From a virus: a DNA stretch of 30,162 nucleotides. Location of the stretch: positions 1 through 30,162 of IMG/VR virus record IMGVR_UViG_3300031857_000959. One strand, given 5' to 3'. Numbering within the stretch: the stretch's first letter is position 1; every line of letters starts with the position of its first letter. Shown here in pieces: positions 6,106-13,185 of this stretch. The notes under the pieces are model-generated. The model was not told the origin of the DNA. It worked only from the letters and a program-made list of their open reading frames with translations, and ran no database searches. Both the position numbers and the translations under genes were made by a program.

Positions 6106-6735
6106 ATGGCTACGAAGCAATCCGCAAAGAAGATCGTCCTCCCCGTCACCCTCGCTGACGTGCAGTTCGAGCTCGAAGCGGAGCGTGATAAGCTCTCTGC
6201 TTTCCTCAACGGCATCGCTGAGGATGTCAAGGCTTCTTTGGCGAAGTCCTTCGAGGCAGCCGGTGGGTGCCAGACCTGCTGGGGACGTGGCTGGGTCGTC
6301 GTCTGGGACACGATGGACATGATGGATGGGTCCTGTGCCGAATTCGGTTCGTGCACCAACCCTCAGTGCACTGAGGAATCTCGCAAAAAGTCAGGCCTGC
6401 ACCCTCGCCACAGCAAGTACGACTACCGCCGTGGCGTTCGTGACCCGCTGGGGTCAAGCGACGCATACCGCTGCATTGGTGGACCAATCGTCAAGCAACT
6501 CGACGAACTTCGTTCAGCAATCAGCGAGCTGGATTACCAGCGCCGCACCTTTATTAAAGGTGATCGCGTCGTCGTCGTTCGAGGTCGAAAAGTAGCTGTC
6601 GGCACGACCGGCCGCGCGGCGTGGGTATCTTCTAACACAGGCGGCATTCTAGTAAAAGACGAGGATAAGTGGCAAGATCGTTCACAAAATGGCGTCTGGG
6701 TCGATCCTCGAAACCTCGAGAAGCTCGCAGAGTAG
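6106..6735 (+). CDS. Zinc-finger protein with C-terminal SH3-like domain
   Basis: 209 residues from the promoter-defined start. Residues 1-50 form a charged helix. Then CQTCWGRGWVVVWDT, CTNPQC and a further Cys form a Cys-rich metal site resembling a DnaJ-type CxxCxGxG knuckle. The last 60 residues (FIKGDRVVVVRGRKVAVGTTG...ILVKDEDKW) are an SH3/KOW-like barrel. I associate this domain order with uncharacterised phage proteins. An apparent longer start at 6070 falls within the promoter and is rejected. Role unknown; nucleic-acid or protein binding is likely from the fold. Confidence 0.75.
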   Translation: MATKQSAKKIVLPVTLADVQFELEAERDKLSAFLNGIAEDVKASLAKSFEAAGGCQTCWGRGWVVVWDTMDMMDGSCAEFGSCTNPQCTEESRKKSGLHPRHSKYDYRRGVRDPLGSSDAYRCIGGPIVKQLDELRSAISELDYQRRTFIKGDRVVVVRGRKVAVGTTGRAAWVSSNTGGILVKDEDKWQDRSQNGVWVDPRNLEKLAE

Positions 6736-6764
6736 TGCAAACTTTAACCGCGGCGTGGTAATAT
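6735..6764 (+). promoter_or_regulatory. Phage promoter, leaderless type
   Basis: GTGCAAACT (6735-6743) starts on the last base of the preceding stop codon; 15 bases, TAATAT (6759-6764), six bases, ATG 6771. Confidence 0.8.
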
Positions 6765-6770
6765 AAGGCT

Positions 6771-7007
6771 ATGATCAATCCCAACCCAAAGACTCAGGTC
6801 ACAAACAAGTTTAACGAGCTCTTCGGGGAGGAGATTTCCTTCGAAGTTGTCGGTCGTCGGTCGTCTACTGGGAGACGCTATCTCACCTTGGTCCTCGTTG
6901 ACGGAGCTGTGGTCGCTACTGCAGAGCACGACGACTGGCGAAAGTCGTACAAGCTGCTTAGGATCGAAGTCGAAAAGCTATACGCCGACGGTCTTTCACT
7001 CGTGTAA
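6771..7007 (+). CDS. Hypothetical small protein
   Basis: 78 residues, alpha/beta: a helix (KTQVTNKFNELFG), strands (EISFEVVGRRS and YLTLVLVDGAVVATAEHD) and a C-terminal helix (WRKSYKLLRIEVEKLYADG). No family recognised. Predicted leaderless. Its end overlaps the next promoter. Confidence 0.7.
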   Translation: MINPNPKTQVTNKFNELFGEEISFEVVGRRSSTGRRYLTLVLVDGAVVATAEHDDWRKSYKLLRIEVEKLYADGLSLV

Positions 7008-7031
7008 AGTCAATAATCAAAAGTTTATAAC
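7002..7031 (+). promoter_or_regulatory. Phage promoter with a normal leader
   Basis: GTGTAAAGT (7002-7010), 15 bases, TATAAC (7026-7031). The ATG at 7064 follows about 26 bases of leader containing CGGAG, so this copy of the promoter drives a conventional mRNA for the MoxR operon. Confidence 0.78.
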
Positions 7032-7063
7032 ATAAATCTCAACTCAATCGGAGAATTCATCTC

Positions 7064-8200
7064 ATGTCGAACATGTCCATCAAGACCTTCCTCAACGTCG
7101 CTGAAGTCCTTCCGGTCGAGACCTCGGTCCTCCTCCGCGGTCCGCACGGTATTGGCAAGAGTCAGGTCGTCCGTCAAGTGGCAAAAACTTTCAATCTCCC
7201 GGTGATCGACCGCCGCCTCAGCCAAATGACCGAAGGCGACATGGTCGGTCTCCCCTCGACCGACGGTGAGGTGACTCGCTTCAATCCTCCGGATTGGTTC
7301 AAGCGTGCTTGCACTACTCCCGTTTGTCTCTTCCTCGACGAAATCAACCGTGCGACCCCCGAAGTCATGCAGGCGGCATTCCAGATTGTTTTGGACCGTG
7401 AGCTGAACGGTTGGATCCTTCACTCGGAGACCCGCGTCTTCGCGGCTGTAAACAACTCGGCGGCGTACACCGTCAACGAGATGGACCCCGCACTGCTCGA
7501 TCGTTTCTGGACGATTGACCTCGAGCCGACAGTCGAAGACTGGCTCATGTGGGCCCGAAGCGAAGATGCCGGCGGCGAAGCCCGCGTCTACAGCGTCATC
7601 TCTGACTTCATCGCCGGCAACGACAAGTGGCTTGACTCGCCCAAGGATGCCGAGCCTGGCAAGGTTTCTCCTTCTCGACGGTCCTGGGAACGACTTTCCG
7701 GCGCTCTCAACAAGTCTGGTATCACTCAGCTTGACGAGCCTGCAAGCCACCCGCTCTTCTACCCTATCTGCCTGGGATACATTGGCACAGAGGCAACTAT
7801 CGCTCTCAACGGATTTGCAAAGACTCTCGATGCCCAAGTCTCTGGTGAGCAGATTCTCAATGAGTATGACAAGGTGAAGCGAAAGGTCAAGAAGCTCGGT
7901 GCTGAAAAGCAGAACATTCTAATCGACAAGGTCACGACTTACCTCACGAAGGAGCTGAAGTCTCTTAGCGACAAGCAAGGTAAGAACTTGCAGAATTTCA
8001 TGAATGACCTGAGCGAGGAGCACAGGGTTGCTTGCTGGTCTAAGATGACGCAAGGCAGCGGCACAGAGAACCTCGAACTCGCAAAGTCGATTCACAAGTG
8101 GTGCGTCGAAGGAATTCTTGCTTCCTTTGGCGTCTCTGCTGATGCTGCAGTAAAGGCACTCTCCGCGCAGTCGACGAGCAAGAAGAAGGCAGAGAAATGA
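7064..8200 (+). CDS. MoxR-type AAA+ ATPase
   Basis: 378 residues. Walker A is GPHGIGKS (26-33), Walker B is VCLFLDE (87-93), a sensor-1 Asn lies in VFAAVNN (125-131) and LLDRFW (144-149) carries the arginine-finger region. RLSQMTEGDMVGLP (51-64) is typical of MoxR/RavA/YifB-like chaperone ATPases. These ATPases remodel partner proteins, often with a VWA or metal-binding partner; the next gene encodes an HExxH protein, so the two may work together. It has a Lys-rich helical C-terminal third. CGGAG precedes the ATG; Asp/Val codons are GAC/GTC-rich, unlike genes after 9.3 kb. Confidence 0.88.
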   Translation: MSNMSIKTFLNVAEVLPVETSVLLRGPHGIGKSQVVRQVAKTFNLPVIDRRLSQMTEGDMVGLPSTDGEVTRFNPPDWFKRACTTPVCLFLDEINRATPEVMQAAFQIVLDRELNGWILHSETRVFAAVNNSAAYTVNEMDPALLDRFWTIDLEPTVEDWLMWARSEDAGGEARVYSVISDFIAGNDKWLDSPKDAEPGKVSPSRRSWERLSGALNKSGITQLDEPASHPLFYPICLGYIGTEATIALNGFAKTLDAQVSGEQILNEYDKVKRKVKKLGAEKQNILIDKVTTYLTKELKSLSDKQGKNLQNFMNDLSEEHRVACWSKMTQGSGTENLELAKSIHKWCVEGILASFGVSADAAVKALSAQSTSKKKAEK

Positions 8201-8209
8201 GGCGGTGAC

Positions 8210-8752
8210 ATGGAGTTCGACGCCGAGATTTGGAAGCAGCGAGCATGGGCCCGGTATACCCGGGCCGTCCAATCCGGTCGCGCTCAAAAGATAGATGAAA
8301 CTAATTGGGCACTTGAAGTACTTGCAATTAGTGATCTCTCACAACTTATTGCCTGGTGTGCTGGACATAAACTCACGGTGGACTTTGTAAAAAAGTCAAA
8401 TGGTGAATATCGATCAAGAGACAAACAAATTATCGTAAGCTCTCACCTTGGACCCAGAAAACAGGTTATTGTTCTTCTTCATGAGTGCGGTCATCATCTC
8501 ATTGACGGACAAGACATACAAGACAGATTCGCTCTTGGCTATTCACAGGTAGATCCTGAAGTTATTAAGACATTTCCGCATCGACTTGCGTGTCTTGAAG
8601 AAGAAATTGAGGCGTGGCATCGTGGCTGGAAGCTTGCAAGACGTCTTAACCTTGTTGTTGACAGAGATTTCTTCGATGAGTATCGAATCAAATGTCTTAA
8701 TTCTTACATTAAATGGTCTCTCAATCCCAAGAAGTTTAAGGAGGCGGAGTGA
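8210..8752 (+). CDS. HExxH metal-dependent peptidase-like protein
   Basis: 180 residues. VIVLLHECGHHLIDG (87-100) is a gluzincin-type HExxH motif (H91, E92, H95) of the ImmA/IrrE or SprT-like kind, and EEEIEAWHRGW downstream can supply the third ligand Glu. No signal peptide, so it is probably cytoplasmic. In phages and mobile elements such proteins cleave repressors or act as fold-only partners. It sits 9 bases after the MoxR stop with GAGGCGGT before the ATG, and overlaps the next gene. Its first 25 codons are GC-rich; from about 8290 the gene is AT-rich, an abrupt change. Confidence 0.75.
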   Translation: MEFDAEIWKQRAWARYTRAVQSGRAQKIDETNWALEVLAISDLSQLIAWCAGHKLTVDFVKKSNGEYRSRDKQIIVSSHLGPRKQVIVLLHECGHHLIDGQDIQDRFALGYSQVDPEVIKTFPHRLACLEEEIEAWHRGWKLARRLNLVVDRDFFDEYRIKCLNSYIKWSLNPKKFKEAE

Positions 8753-9084
8753 AGCGCGATGTCATCACAATGTTCCTCATGGAAACCGTGTTCCATGAGG
8801 TGGGTCTCGCTCCCATCAAGACAATCCACCACGATTACAATCGAATCCTCATAGATCTTCCTCCCGAGGAGGCACGTAAGGCGAAGCGCAAGTTTCGCAA
8901 GGCGTGGCGAAAGACCGCCAAACACCTCATCGAGAAGAAGATCACGGGTAGGTACATCAAGCAAACGCTCGGCATCGGTTCCGATCGTCCAACACGTTCC
9001 CAGAAGAACTCTCGCAAGACGATCGTTCTGGGCCACATCCTCGACAAGGTGGTAGTTCCCATGCGAAGTAAGTTATGTAAGTAA
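8749..9084 (+). CDS. Hypothetical basic protein
   Basis: 111 residues, GTG start overlapping the previous stop, with AAGGAGGCG in front. It opens hydrophobic (MFLMETVFHEVGLAPIKTIH) and becomes strongly basic (EEARKAKRKFRKAWRKTAKHLIEKK and a Lys/Arg-rich tail), suggesting nucleic-acid binding. Third gene of the MoxR unit, ended by a terminator. No family recognised. Confidence 0.65.
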   Translation: MKRDVITMFLMETVFHEVGLAPIKTIHHDYNRILIDLPPEEARKAKRKFRKAWRKTAKHLIEKKITGRYIKQTLGIGSDRPTRSQKNSRKTIVLGHILDKVVVPMRSKLCK

Positions 9085-9086
9085 AA

Positions 9087-9115
9087 ATTCCCGCCCCGTG
9101 GGTTTGGGCGGAATT
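9087..9115 (+). terminator. Intrinsic terminator after the MoxR unit
   Basis: AATTCC-C-GCCC pairs with GGGC-GGAATT around a GT-rich loop, ending in TTTAAC. It begins 2 bases after the stop of the third gene. Confidence 0.6.
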
Positions 9116-9202
9116 TAACAGAGGATCTACTGCGTACCACGCGTTGGCTCCACTATATTATGCGCAGGTGAAATCCCCTAGGATCGTGGGGTCAGTAACC
9201 AC

Positions 9203-9250
9203 GAGGCCGGCCGCCCTGAAAATATGGGGGTCCGGCCTCACTCTTTTGCT
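9203..9250 (+). terminator. Second intrinsic terminator in the 9.1-9.3 kb gap
   Basis: GAGGCCGG (9203-9210) pairs with CCGGCCTC (9232-9239), followed by ACTCTTTTGCT. No gene lies between this and the terminator at 9087, so a small RNA may start near TATATT at about 9155, or this is a backup. The rest of the gap to 9311 shows nothing else. Confidence 0.6.
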
Positions 9251-9311
9251 CCCAGAATATTCGAAAAAAAGATTCCAAGGGGTTACACGATTCTCACAGA
9301 TGATTATCTCT

Positions 9312-9341
9312 GTGTAAACTGGTGAATCAAGGTGATAGGTT
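9312..9341 (+). promoter_or_regulatory. Phage promoter, leaderless type
   Basis: GTGTAAACT (9312-9320), 15 bases, TAGGTT (9336-9341), six bases, ATG 9348. Confidence 0.8.
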
Positions 9342-9347
9342 AGAACC

Positions 9348-9680
9348 ATGAACGAGAACACGAAGCACTCCGCAGCTGCACTCCTCGAAGAAGTAACGAA
9401 GCAACTCGAGGAGGCCTTCACGCTTCCCACAACTCCACTCCCCACCGATGAGATCATTCCCCACGTGGGTCTCACGATCGAGGTTGCGGAGGGTGAGTGG
9501 ATCCCCTCCACTCAAGTTCTGTGGCGATCTTGGACGGGCCGGAGGAAGGTGTGGGGCATGGAGTACCACGGACCCGTGTTCAATGTGGATCGCGATGATT
9601 CGGTGCCCTACGTGGGGAAGCGAGTGTGCACCTGCTCCAAGTGCCAAGAACATGTGGAATCTTCGATGAAACCCAACTGA
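9348..9680 (+). CDS. Hypothetical protein with CxCxxC motif
   Basis: 110 residues: a helical N-terminus, then strand-rich segments (GEWIPSTQVLWRSWTGRRKVWGMEYHG) and a C-terminal CTCSKC likely to bind zinc. No family recognised. From here on Asp is nearly always GAT and Val rarely GTC, unlike the genes to the left. Confidence 0.72.
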   Translation: MNENTKHSAAALLEEVTKQLEEAFTLPTTPLPTDEIIPHVGLTIEVAEGEWIPSTQVLWRSWTGRRKVWGMEYHGPVFNVDRDDSVPYVGKRVCTCSKCQEHVESSMKPN

Positions 9681-9710
9681 GTGTAAACTACACCTCCACC
9701 GTGGTAGGGT
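9681..9710 (+). promoter_or_regulatory. Phage promoter, leaderless type
   Basis: GTGTAAACT (9681-9689) directly follows the previous stop; 15 bases, TAGGGT (9705-9710), six bases (AGGAGT), ATG 9717. The AGGAG between -10 and ATG is too close to the predicted start point to be a leader. Confidence 0.8.
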
Positions 9711-9716
9711 AGGAGT

Positions 9717-10124
9717 ATGAGGAAGATTCGCAAGGTTAACTGGACCGCTGAGGCGAAGATGGAGAAGAAGATCACTCCTCCCCACCCCCTCGTTCCGGAG
9801 CGGCCCCTCGAGGAATACATCAACCATGAATCTCTAAAGGCGGCCATGTGCCAGGGTGCCTTGTGGTTCACCCACTGCCGGCTTTCGGAGGATAAGCGGT
9901 ATGTGAATGCAGGTTACACTCCCCACGAGTTCCCATACATCGCCTACTCCGCCTTCGATAAACCAATGTTTCCTCCACAGACTCCTGCCATCTACATGGG
10001 CACGGTGCGGGTGGAGGAGGAATCCCGTAACGGCAACCTCACACGTGTTCTTCGCCACTCCTTCCTCATCGGTGGGAAGCGGTACATCACATACGATATT
10101 GGAAAGTTCTTCTATCCAGCATGA
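9717..10124 (+). CDS. Hypothetical protein
   Basis: 135 residues: basic N-terminus (MRKIRKVNWTAEAKMEKK), Pro-rich linker, and a strand-rich C-terminal half (AIYMGTVRVEEESRN...LRHSFLIGGKRYITYDIG). Not recognised. First gene of a coupled series 9717-10865. Confidence 0.68.
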   Translation: MRKIRKVNWTAEAKMEKKITPPHPLVPERPLEEYINHESLKAAMCQGALWFTHCRLSEDKRYVNAGYTPHEFPYIAYSAFDKPMFPPQTPAIYMGTVRVEEESRNGNLTRVLRHSFLIGGKRYITYDIGKFFYPA

Positions 10125-10381
10125 GGCGGTTGAGAAGGTGGCTTCGATCTCTCCTTGGGCGTCTGAAGCGGTGGCACAAACCCACGATGAACCGGTGGCC
10201 GGTGTACGAGGGAGGTGAACTGGTGGAATGCAGGGGACGAGTTTTCGTGATCCTTCACCCGAGCCTCCTCATCGGTGGTCGTCCTGCAGGCGGTCGGGGT
10301 GGCCCCGCGAGCTACATGGCCCTCAATTCATTCGGCATGATGGAATCGATCAACAACTGGGAAACACGGAGACTACAGTGA
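10121..10381 (+). CDS. Hypothetical basic protein
   Basis: 86 residues starting inside the previous stop (ATGA). The first 25 residues are Arg-rich (MRRLRRWLRSLLGRLKRW), an amphipathic basic helix; after that VYEGGELVECRGRVFVILHP suggests a short beta unit. No family recognised; ends in a GTGA overlap with the next gene. Confidence 0.62.
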   Translation: MRRLRRWLRSLLGRLKRWHKPTMNRWPVYEGGELVECRGRVFVILHPSLLIGGRPAGGRGGPASYMALNSFGMMESINNWETRRLQ

Positions 10382-10740
10382 TTACAGTGATTGCAGAGTT
10401 GACTTTGGCGGCTTCCCTCGCAACCGCTGCAGGCGCATACGTGCTCCACCGGTGGGGATCAGTTGTTCAACCTACTCCACTGCAACCTTCTCCAACTGAA
10501 CCTGACATTGAAGTTGATGTTCTTGTGGATCGAAAGGTGGGTGAGGTGCTCATGTATCCTTTCGGTCCCCACGTGTGCTTCCACGATTGCTACGCAGTGA
10601 TCGTACTGGAAGATGTGAGCGGGGGTTTCTACCGTGTGCGCACCTTCCACGAGAATCCGAAAGAGCTTGTGCTTCACACCTCACAACTCTACACGAAATC
10701 GGAAATAGAGAGCAGATCCCGATTAGTTATCGGAGCATGA
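10378..10740 (+). CDS. Membrane-anchored SH3-like protein
   Basis: 120 residues from GTG 10378, which overlaps the previous stop. Residues 1-25 form a signal anchor (IAELTLAASLATAAGAYVLH). After a Pro/Thr linker comes a strand-rich domain (VGEVLMYPFGPHVCFHDCYAVIVLEDVSGGFYRVRTF) compatible with the small barrel family found elsewhere here. A longer start at 10228 is rejected because it would overlap the previous gene for 150 bases. Confidence 0.6.
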   Translation: MITVIAELTLAASLATAAGAYVLHRWGSVVQPTPLQPSPTEPDIEVDVLVDRKVGEVLMYPFGPHVCFHDCYAVIVLEDVSGGFYRVRTFHENPKELVLHTSQLYTKSEIESRSRLVIGA

Positions 10741-10865
10741 TTGTAAACGTGATCCAATCTCTTCTCATCGCATGCCTCGCGTACGCGATCTTCGCGGTGC
10801 CCGCAGTGTTTCTCATCAAGGAGGCCTACATCTCTAAGATCGGAAGGAAGAAGTACAAGCTTTGA
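10737..10865 (+). CDS. 42-residue membrane protein
   Basis: ATG 10737 overlaps the previous stop (ATGA). One transmembrane helix (about residues 5-28) followed by a basic tail ending GRKKYKL. No family recognised. It is the last gene of this operon; a long structured non-coding stretch follows. Confidence 0.65.
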   Translation: MIVNVIQSLLIACLAYAIFAVPAVFLIKEAYISKIGRKKYKL

Positions 10866-11105
10866 TACGCGCCAGAGATCGTTCACTGGCTAGTGCCTCC
10901 GGGCGCGAACGTAGGGGATGAACTCCCACCGGATCCTGTTCCCCGGGAATCAAAGGGGAGGCTACCCTGCGTGCCACATGTCCGTGAAAGTCGGGTGCAG
11001 GGAAGTGTTCCACCACGTTGTTAAGTGAAGCCACTTAGGGCCTGCACAGGTGGATAAGCTGCACCCCGTGGAATTTAGCTCCCACCGGGTGCAGTGATCT
11101 TTTTG
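10866..11105 (+). ncRNA. Candidate structured RNA, unknown class
   Basis: About 240 bases without a gene but with several perfect stems in order: CGCGCC (10868-10873) with GGCGCG (10902-10907); TCCCC with GGGGA (about 10940-10959); CCCTGC (10965-10970) with GCAGGG (10997-11002); TAAGTG-AAGC-CACTTA (11022-11037); and an intrinsic terminator at the end. It does not show the hallmark segments of RNase P RNA, tmRNA or 6S RNA. No promoter of the family described here lies just upstream, so it is probably cut from the operon transcript or is a 3' UTR. Confidence 0.4.
11059..11105 (+). terminator. Intrinsic terminator
   Basis: CTGCACCC (11059-11066) pairs with GGGTGCAG (11087-11094), with an inner GTGG/CCAC stem, followed by TGATCTTTTTG. 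It ends the operon and candidate RNA just before the next promoter. Confidence 0.75.
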
Positions 11106-11115
11106 AGAGAGAGAA

Positions 11116-11146
11116 GTGTAAAGGTTTACATCCGGTGTAGTATATT
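11116..11146 (+). promoter_or_regulatory. Phage promoter with palindromic -35 box
   Basis: GTGTAAAGG (11116-11124), 16 bases, TATATT (11141-11146). TGTAAA-GG-TTTACA (11117-11130) is a perfect dyad over the -35 box. The transcript has a normal leader with AAGGAG before ATG 11204. Confidence 0.72.
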
Positions 11147-11203
11147 AGAGAAGTTCCACACATGACATGTGGATCCCAACAAACAACCCGTAAGGAGTTA
11201 TTC

Positions 11204-11959
11204 ATGAATATCAAGAACATCATCATCGCAACCGCTCTCACCACCTCCCTCGCCCACGCAGATGTGTATGTGCATGGTAAGGGAACCAACACCTATCAAC
11301 GTGGCCTCACACAGGATTACGGTTACTGGGGTGGTTACGCAACCGCCAACGTTTCCGGTGCGAAGGCCGCATGGAACTGGGATGGCGATAGCGAAGTGAT
11401 CACCAACAATGCAGTGGTTTCTGCGTACAATACTGCACTCCCTGCCAAATCTGTGGTTCGTTGCCACAGTGCCGGCTGCCTCATCACGGCTCGTGCACTT
11501 TACCTCTACGGAACGGGTAAGTTCTCTCGCGTTGTTGCTGCTGCTTCTGCAGAGGGCGGCAGTGAGCTCGCATCCATCGGCTCGCTCGGTGGTGCAATCG
11601 GCGGCCTCAACAACTCTCTCCGCCCGAATGTTGCTCGCTCCTTCTCGCACAACACCACAGTTGCAACGTACCATGGTGGCGGTTCGAACTCATCGGCAGT
11701 ACCAACGTGGGGCCTGCTTCTCAGCCCAGTAACATCCGCAACACTTCCAGGTGAGGATGATGGTGCAGTTGCCTACCACTCCACCCTCGGTAAGGCAACA
11801 ACCGGCACCTGGTGTGATTCTGATTCTGCTTGGTGGAATCCTGCAAGCTACGGCTGCACTGCATGGAACAAGGGCGCACAGTACACCGGCCATGTTGCGA
11901 AGGAAATTCAATACTGGGGGCACTCGCCTTCCACAGCATTCGCAGCTCGCGGTTGGTGA
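11204..11959 (+). CDS. Secreted alpha/beta-hydrolase-like protein
   Basis: 251 residues. Residues 1-19 are a signal peptide ending AHA. The mature start VYVHGKG resembles the oxyanion-loop strand of lipases, and VVRCHSAGCLITARAL (84-99) has the nucleophile-elbow form with Ser89 and a following helix. GEDDGAVAYHS and the C-terminal GHSP give possible acid and His residues. Many Ser/Asn/Gly-rich loops follow. It could be an esterase or a host-surface enzyme; the substrate is unknown. A strong AAGGAG lies 8 bases upstream of ATG 11204. By eye there is no GAC or GTC triplet anywhere in this gene. Confidence 0.68.
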   Translation: MNIKNIIIATALTTSLAHADVYVHGKGTNTYQRGLTQDYGYWGGYATANVSGAKAAWNWDGDSEVITNNAVVSAYNTALPAKSVVRCHSAGCLITARALYLYGTGKFSRVVAAASAEGGSELASIGSLGGAIGGLNNSLRPNVARSFSHNTTVATYHGGGSNSSAVPTWGLLLSPVTSATLPGEDDGAVAYHSTLGKATTGTWCDSDSAWWNPASYGCTAWNKGAQYTGHVAKEIQYWGHSPSTAFAARGW

Positions 11960-11961
11960 AC

Positions 11962-12054
11962 ATGGTAACCTTCAACCTCTTCGTTTTGGGATTCGCGAAC
12001 ATCTTCGCATCGATCTTGGTGGGAGCGATATTTAGCCCCCATGAAGCTGGTTGA
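11962..12054 (+). CDS. Possible 30-residue membrane peptide
   Basis: ATG 11962 starts two bases after the hydrolase stop and encodes MVTFNLFVLGFANIFASILV plus a short tail, a single transmembrane helix. It overlaps the next gene by 14 bases. The ribosome site is poor, so it is tentative. Confidence 0.4.
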   Translation: MVTFNLFVLGFANIFASILVGAIFSPHEAG

Positions 12055-12271
12055 AGGAATAGATTACGAATGGGATGAGGAGGGGAACCTAGTATTCTCC
12101 TCCTCATTTCTTTTGACCCGAGGAAATTGTTGCAAAAATGGTTGCAGGAATTGCCCCTACGGATTCAAAGGATATAATTACCTGCATGAAGCTAACAGAG
12201 GAACAACTCCGATCGATCATACGGGAAGAGCTCGAAACGGAGCAGCTGAAGAACCTCCACTCGAAGCATGA
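12041..12271 (+). CDS. DUF5522-like cysteine-rich protein
   Basis: 76 residues. MKLVEGIDYEWDEEGNLVF followed by RGNCCKNGCRNCPYGF matches the compact Cys-rich DUF5522 pattern, probably a metal site; function unknown. The conserved part ends near residue 45. The remaining 30 residues lie over the start of the next gene in another frame and look like read-through into it. GGGAGCG precedes the ATG. Confidence 0.68.
   Translation: MKLVEGIDYEWDEEGNLVFSSSFLLTRGNCCKNGCRNCPYGFKGYNYLHEANRGTTPIDHTGRARNGAAEEPPLEA
12151..12178 (+). promoter_or_regulatory. Sigma-70-like promoter inside the preceding gene
   Basis: TTGCCC (12151-12156), 16 bases, TATAAT (12173-12178), then seven bases to ATG 12186. The -35 differs from the TGYAAA family, but the -10-to-ATG distance again implies a leaderless mRNA. 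Confidence 0.55.
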
Positions 12272-12467
12272 GGCCACGGTGGATTCGAAGCGGGTGCTCG
12301 AGATGATGGCGAAGAGCAAGGGCATCATGCAATTGATCAAGAAGATCGATAACACGAAAGAGCTGGCATCCCTTCTCGAGGCCCTCATCGATTCATCCGG
12401 TGTTGTTGACAAGGGAGCAGTGTTACAGGCACTCACGAAGGTGCAGGGCCACGAGAAGAAGGGTTAA
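12186..12467 (+). CDS. N-terminally tagged protein (MKLTEEQLRSIIREE)
   Basis: 93 residues. Residues 1-15 are the shared tag, with IRE as an (I/L)xE site. The rest is Lys/Glu-rich helix (LEMMAKSKGIMQLIKKIDNTKELASLLEALID). It begins inside the preceding gene in another frame and is followed 10 bases later by a second tagged gene. No other domain recognised. Confidence 0.75.
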   Translation: MKLTEEQLRSIIREELETEQLKNLHSKHEATVDSKRVLEMMAKSKGIMQLIKKIDNTKELASLLEALIDSSGVVDKGAVLQALTKVQGHEKKG

Positions 12468-12477
12468 GGGTTAAAAA

Positions 12478-12957
12478 ATGAAGATCACAGAGGCACAGCT
12501 AAGAGAGATCATACGCGAAGAAGTTATCAGGGAGCAGAAGGAAGCCATCCGTCAGGAGATGCTTCGCGAAGGTCTCCTCGATGCGATTAAATCTGCCATC
12601 AAATCGGGTGGGGGCGAAGATTCCGGTAGCAACGTGAAACCCTCTGCTGGGTTTGCTGCAATCGCGAAGTTATTTTCTGGGCTTGCAGAACGCATCTCAT
12701 CGGATGTCAACAAGATCCAGACTGCACTTCCTGCCTCTGAAGAACCCACAGATGCGGTGGGAATCGCTCACGCGATCATCAATGGATTCATCTCAGGCGG
12801 GCTCGGATCTCTTGGACAGATGAACAAGGATCTGGGGCTTATCGGCTCTGCCTTCGCGATCGCAGCAAAAACAGTTGATTCGGATCCTGATGGAACGAAG
12901 AAGAAGCTTTGGAGCACGATCAACAGCAATCTTGGCAAGGCAACTTCGGGTGGTTGA
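12478..12957 (+). CDS. N-terminally tagged protein (MKITEAQLREIIREE)
   Basis: 159 residues. The tag MKITEAQLREIIREEV carries two (L/I)xE sites (LRE, IRE) and continues into a charged helix. After a Gly/Ser linker (SGGGEDSGSN) comes a hydrophobic helical part with Gly repeats (IAHAIINGFISGGLGSLGQMNKDLGLIGSAFAIAAK) that could associate with membrane, as expected for an ejected protein; that is inference. Tandem with the tagged gene at 12186. Confidence 0.75.
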   Translation: MKITEAQLREIIREEVIREQKEAIRQEMLREGLLDAIKSAIKSGGGEDSGSNVKPSAGFAAIAKLFSGLAERISSDVNKIQTALPASEEPTDAVGIAHAIINGFISGGLGSLGQMNKDLGLIGSAFAIAAKTVDSDPDGTKKKLWSTINSNLGKATSGG

Positions 12958-12987
12958 GTGAATTGTTGCCCTCCGATGGTGTAGGAT
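12958..12987 (+). promoter_or_regulatory. Phage promoter, weaker match
   Basis: GTGAATTGT (12958-12966), 15 bases, TAGGAT (12982-12987), overlapping the previous stop region. A second possible -10, TATAAT, lies at 12996-13001. The gene at 13015 has GGAG in its leader. Confidence 0.5.
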
Positions 12988-13014
12988 GATACCTGTATAA
13001 TGCAGGAGTGAGCG

Positions 13015-13185
13015 ATGAGTTTCGATGATTTGATGATGATGTGTGCTGTGGGCGGTACCCTCGCGGTGTTCTATGCAGGACTCTACAAATTTGGAGTATT
13101 CTACCATGCCCGCCAGATTGAGAAGGCACGTGAGGAGTTTAAGGAGAATCTCCACAAGCCTCACTTCTTCGGAGATGGGCAGTGA
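13015..13185 (+). CDS. 56-residue membrane protein
   Basis: ATG 13015 with GCAGGAGTG upstream. One transmembrane segment (about residues 6-30, MMMCAVGGTLAVFYAGLYKF) and a charged cytoplasmic tail. Its stop overlaps the next GTG start (GTGA). Unknown family. Confidence 0.65.
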   Translation: MSFDDLMMMCAVGGTLAVFYAGLYKFGVFYHARQIEKAREEFKENLHKPHFFGDGQ

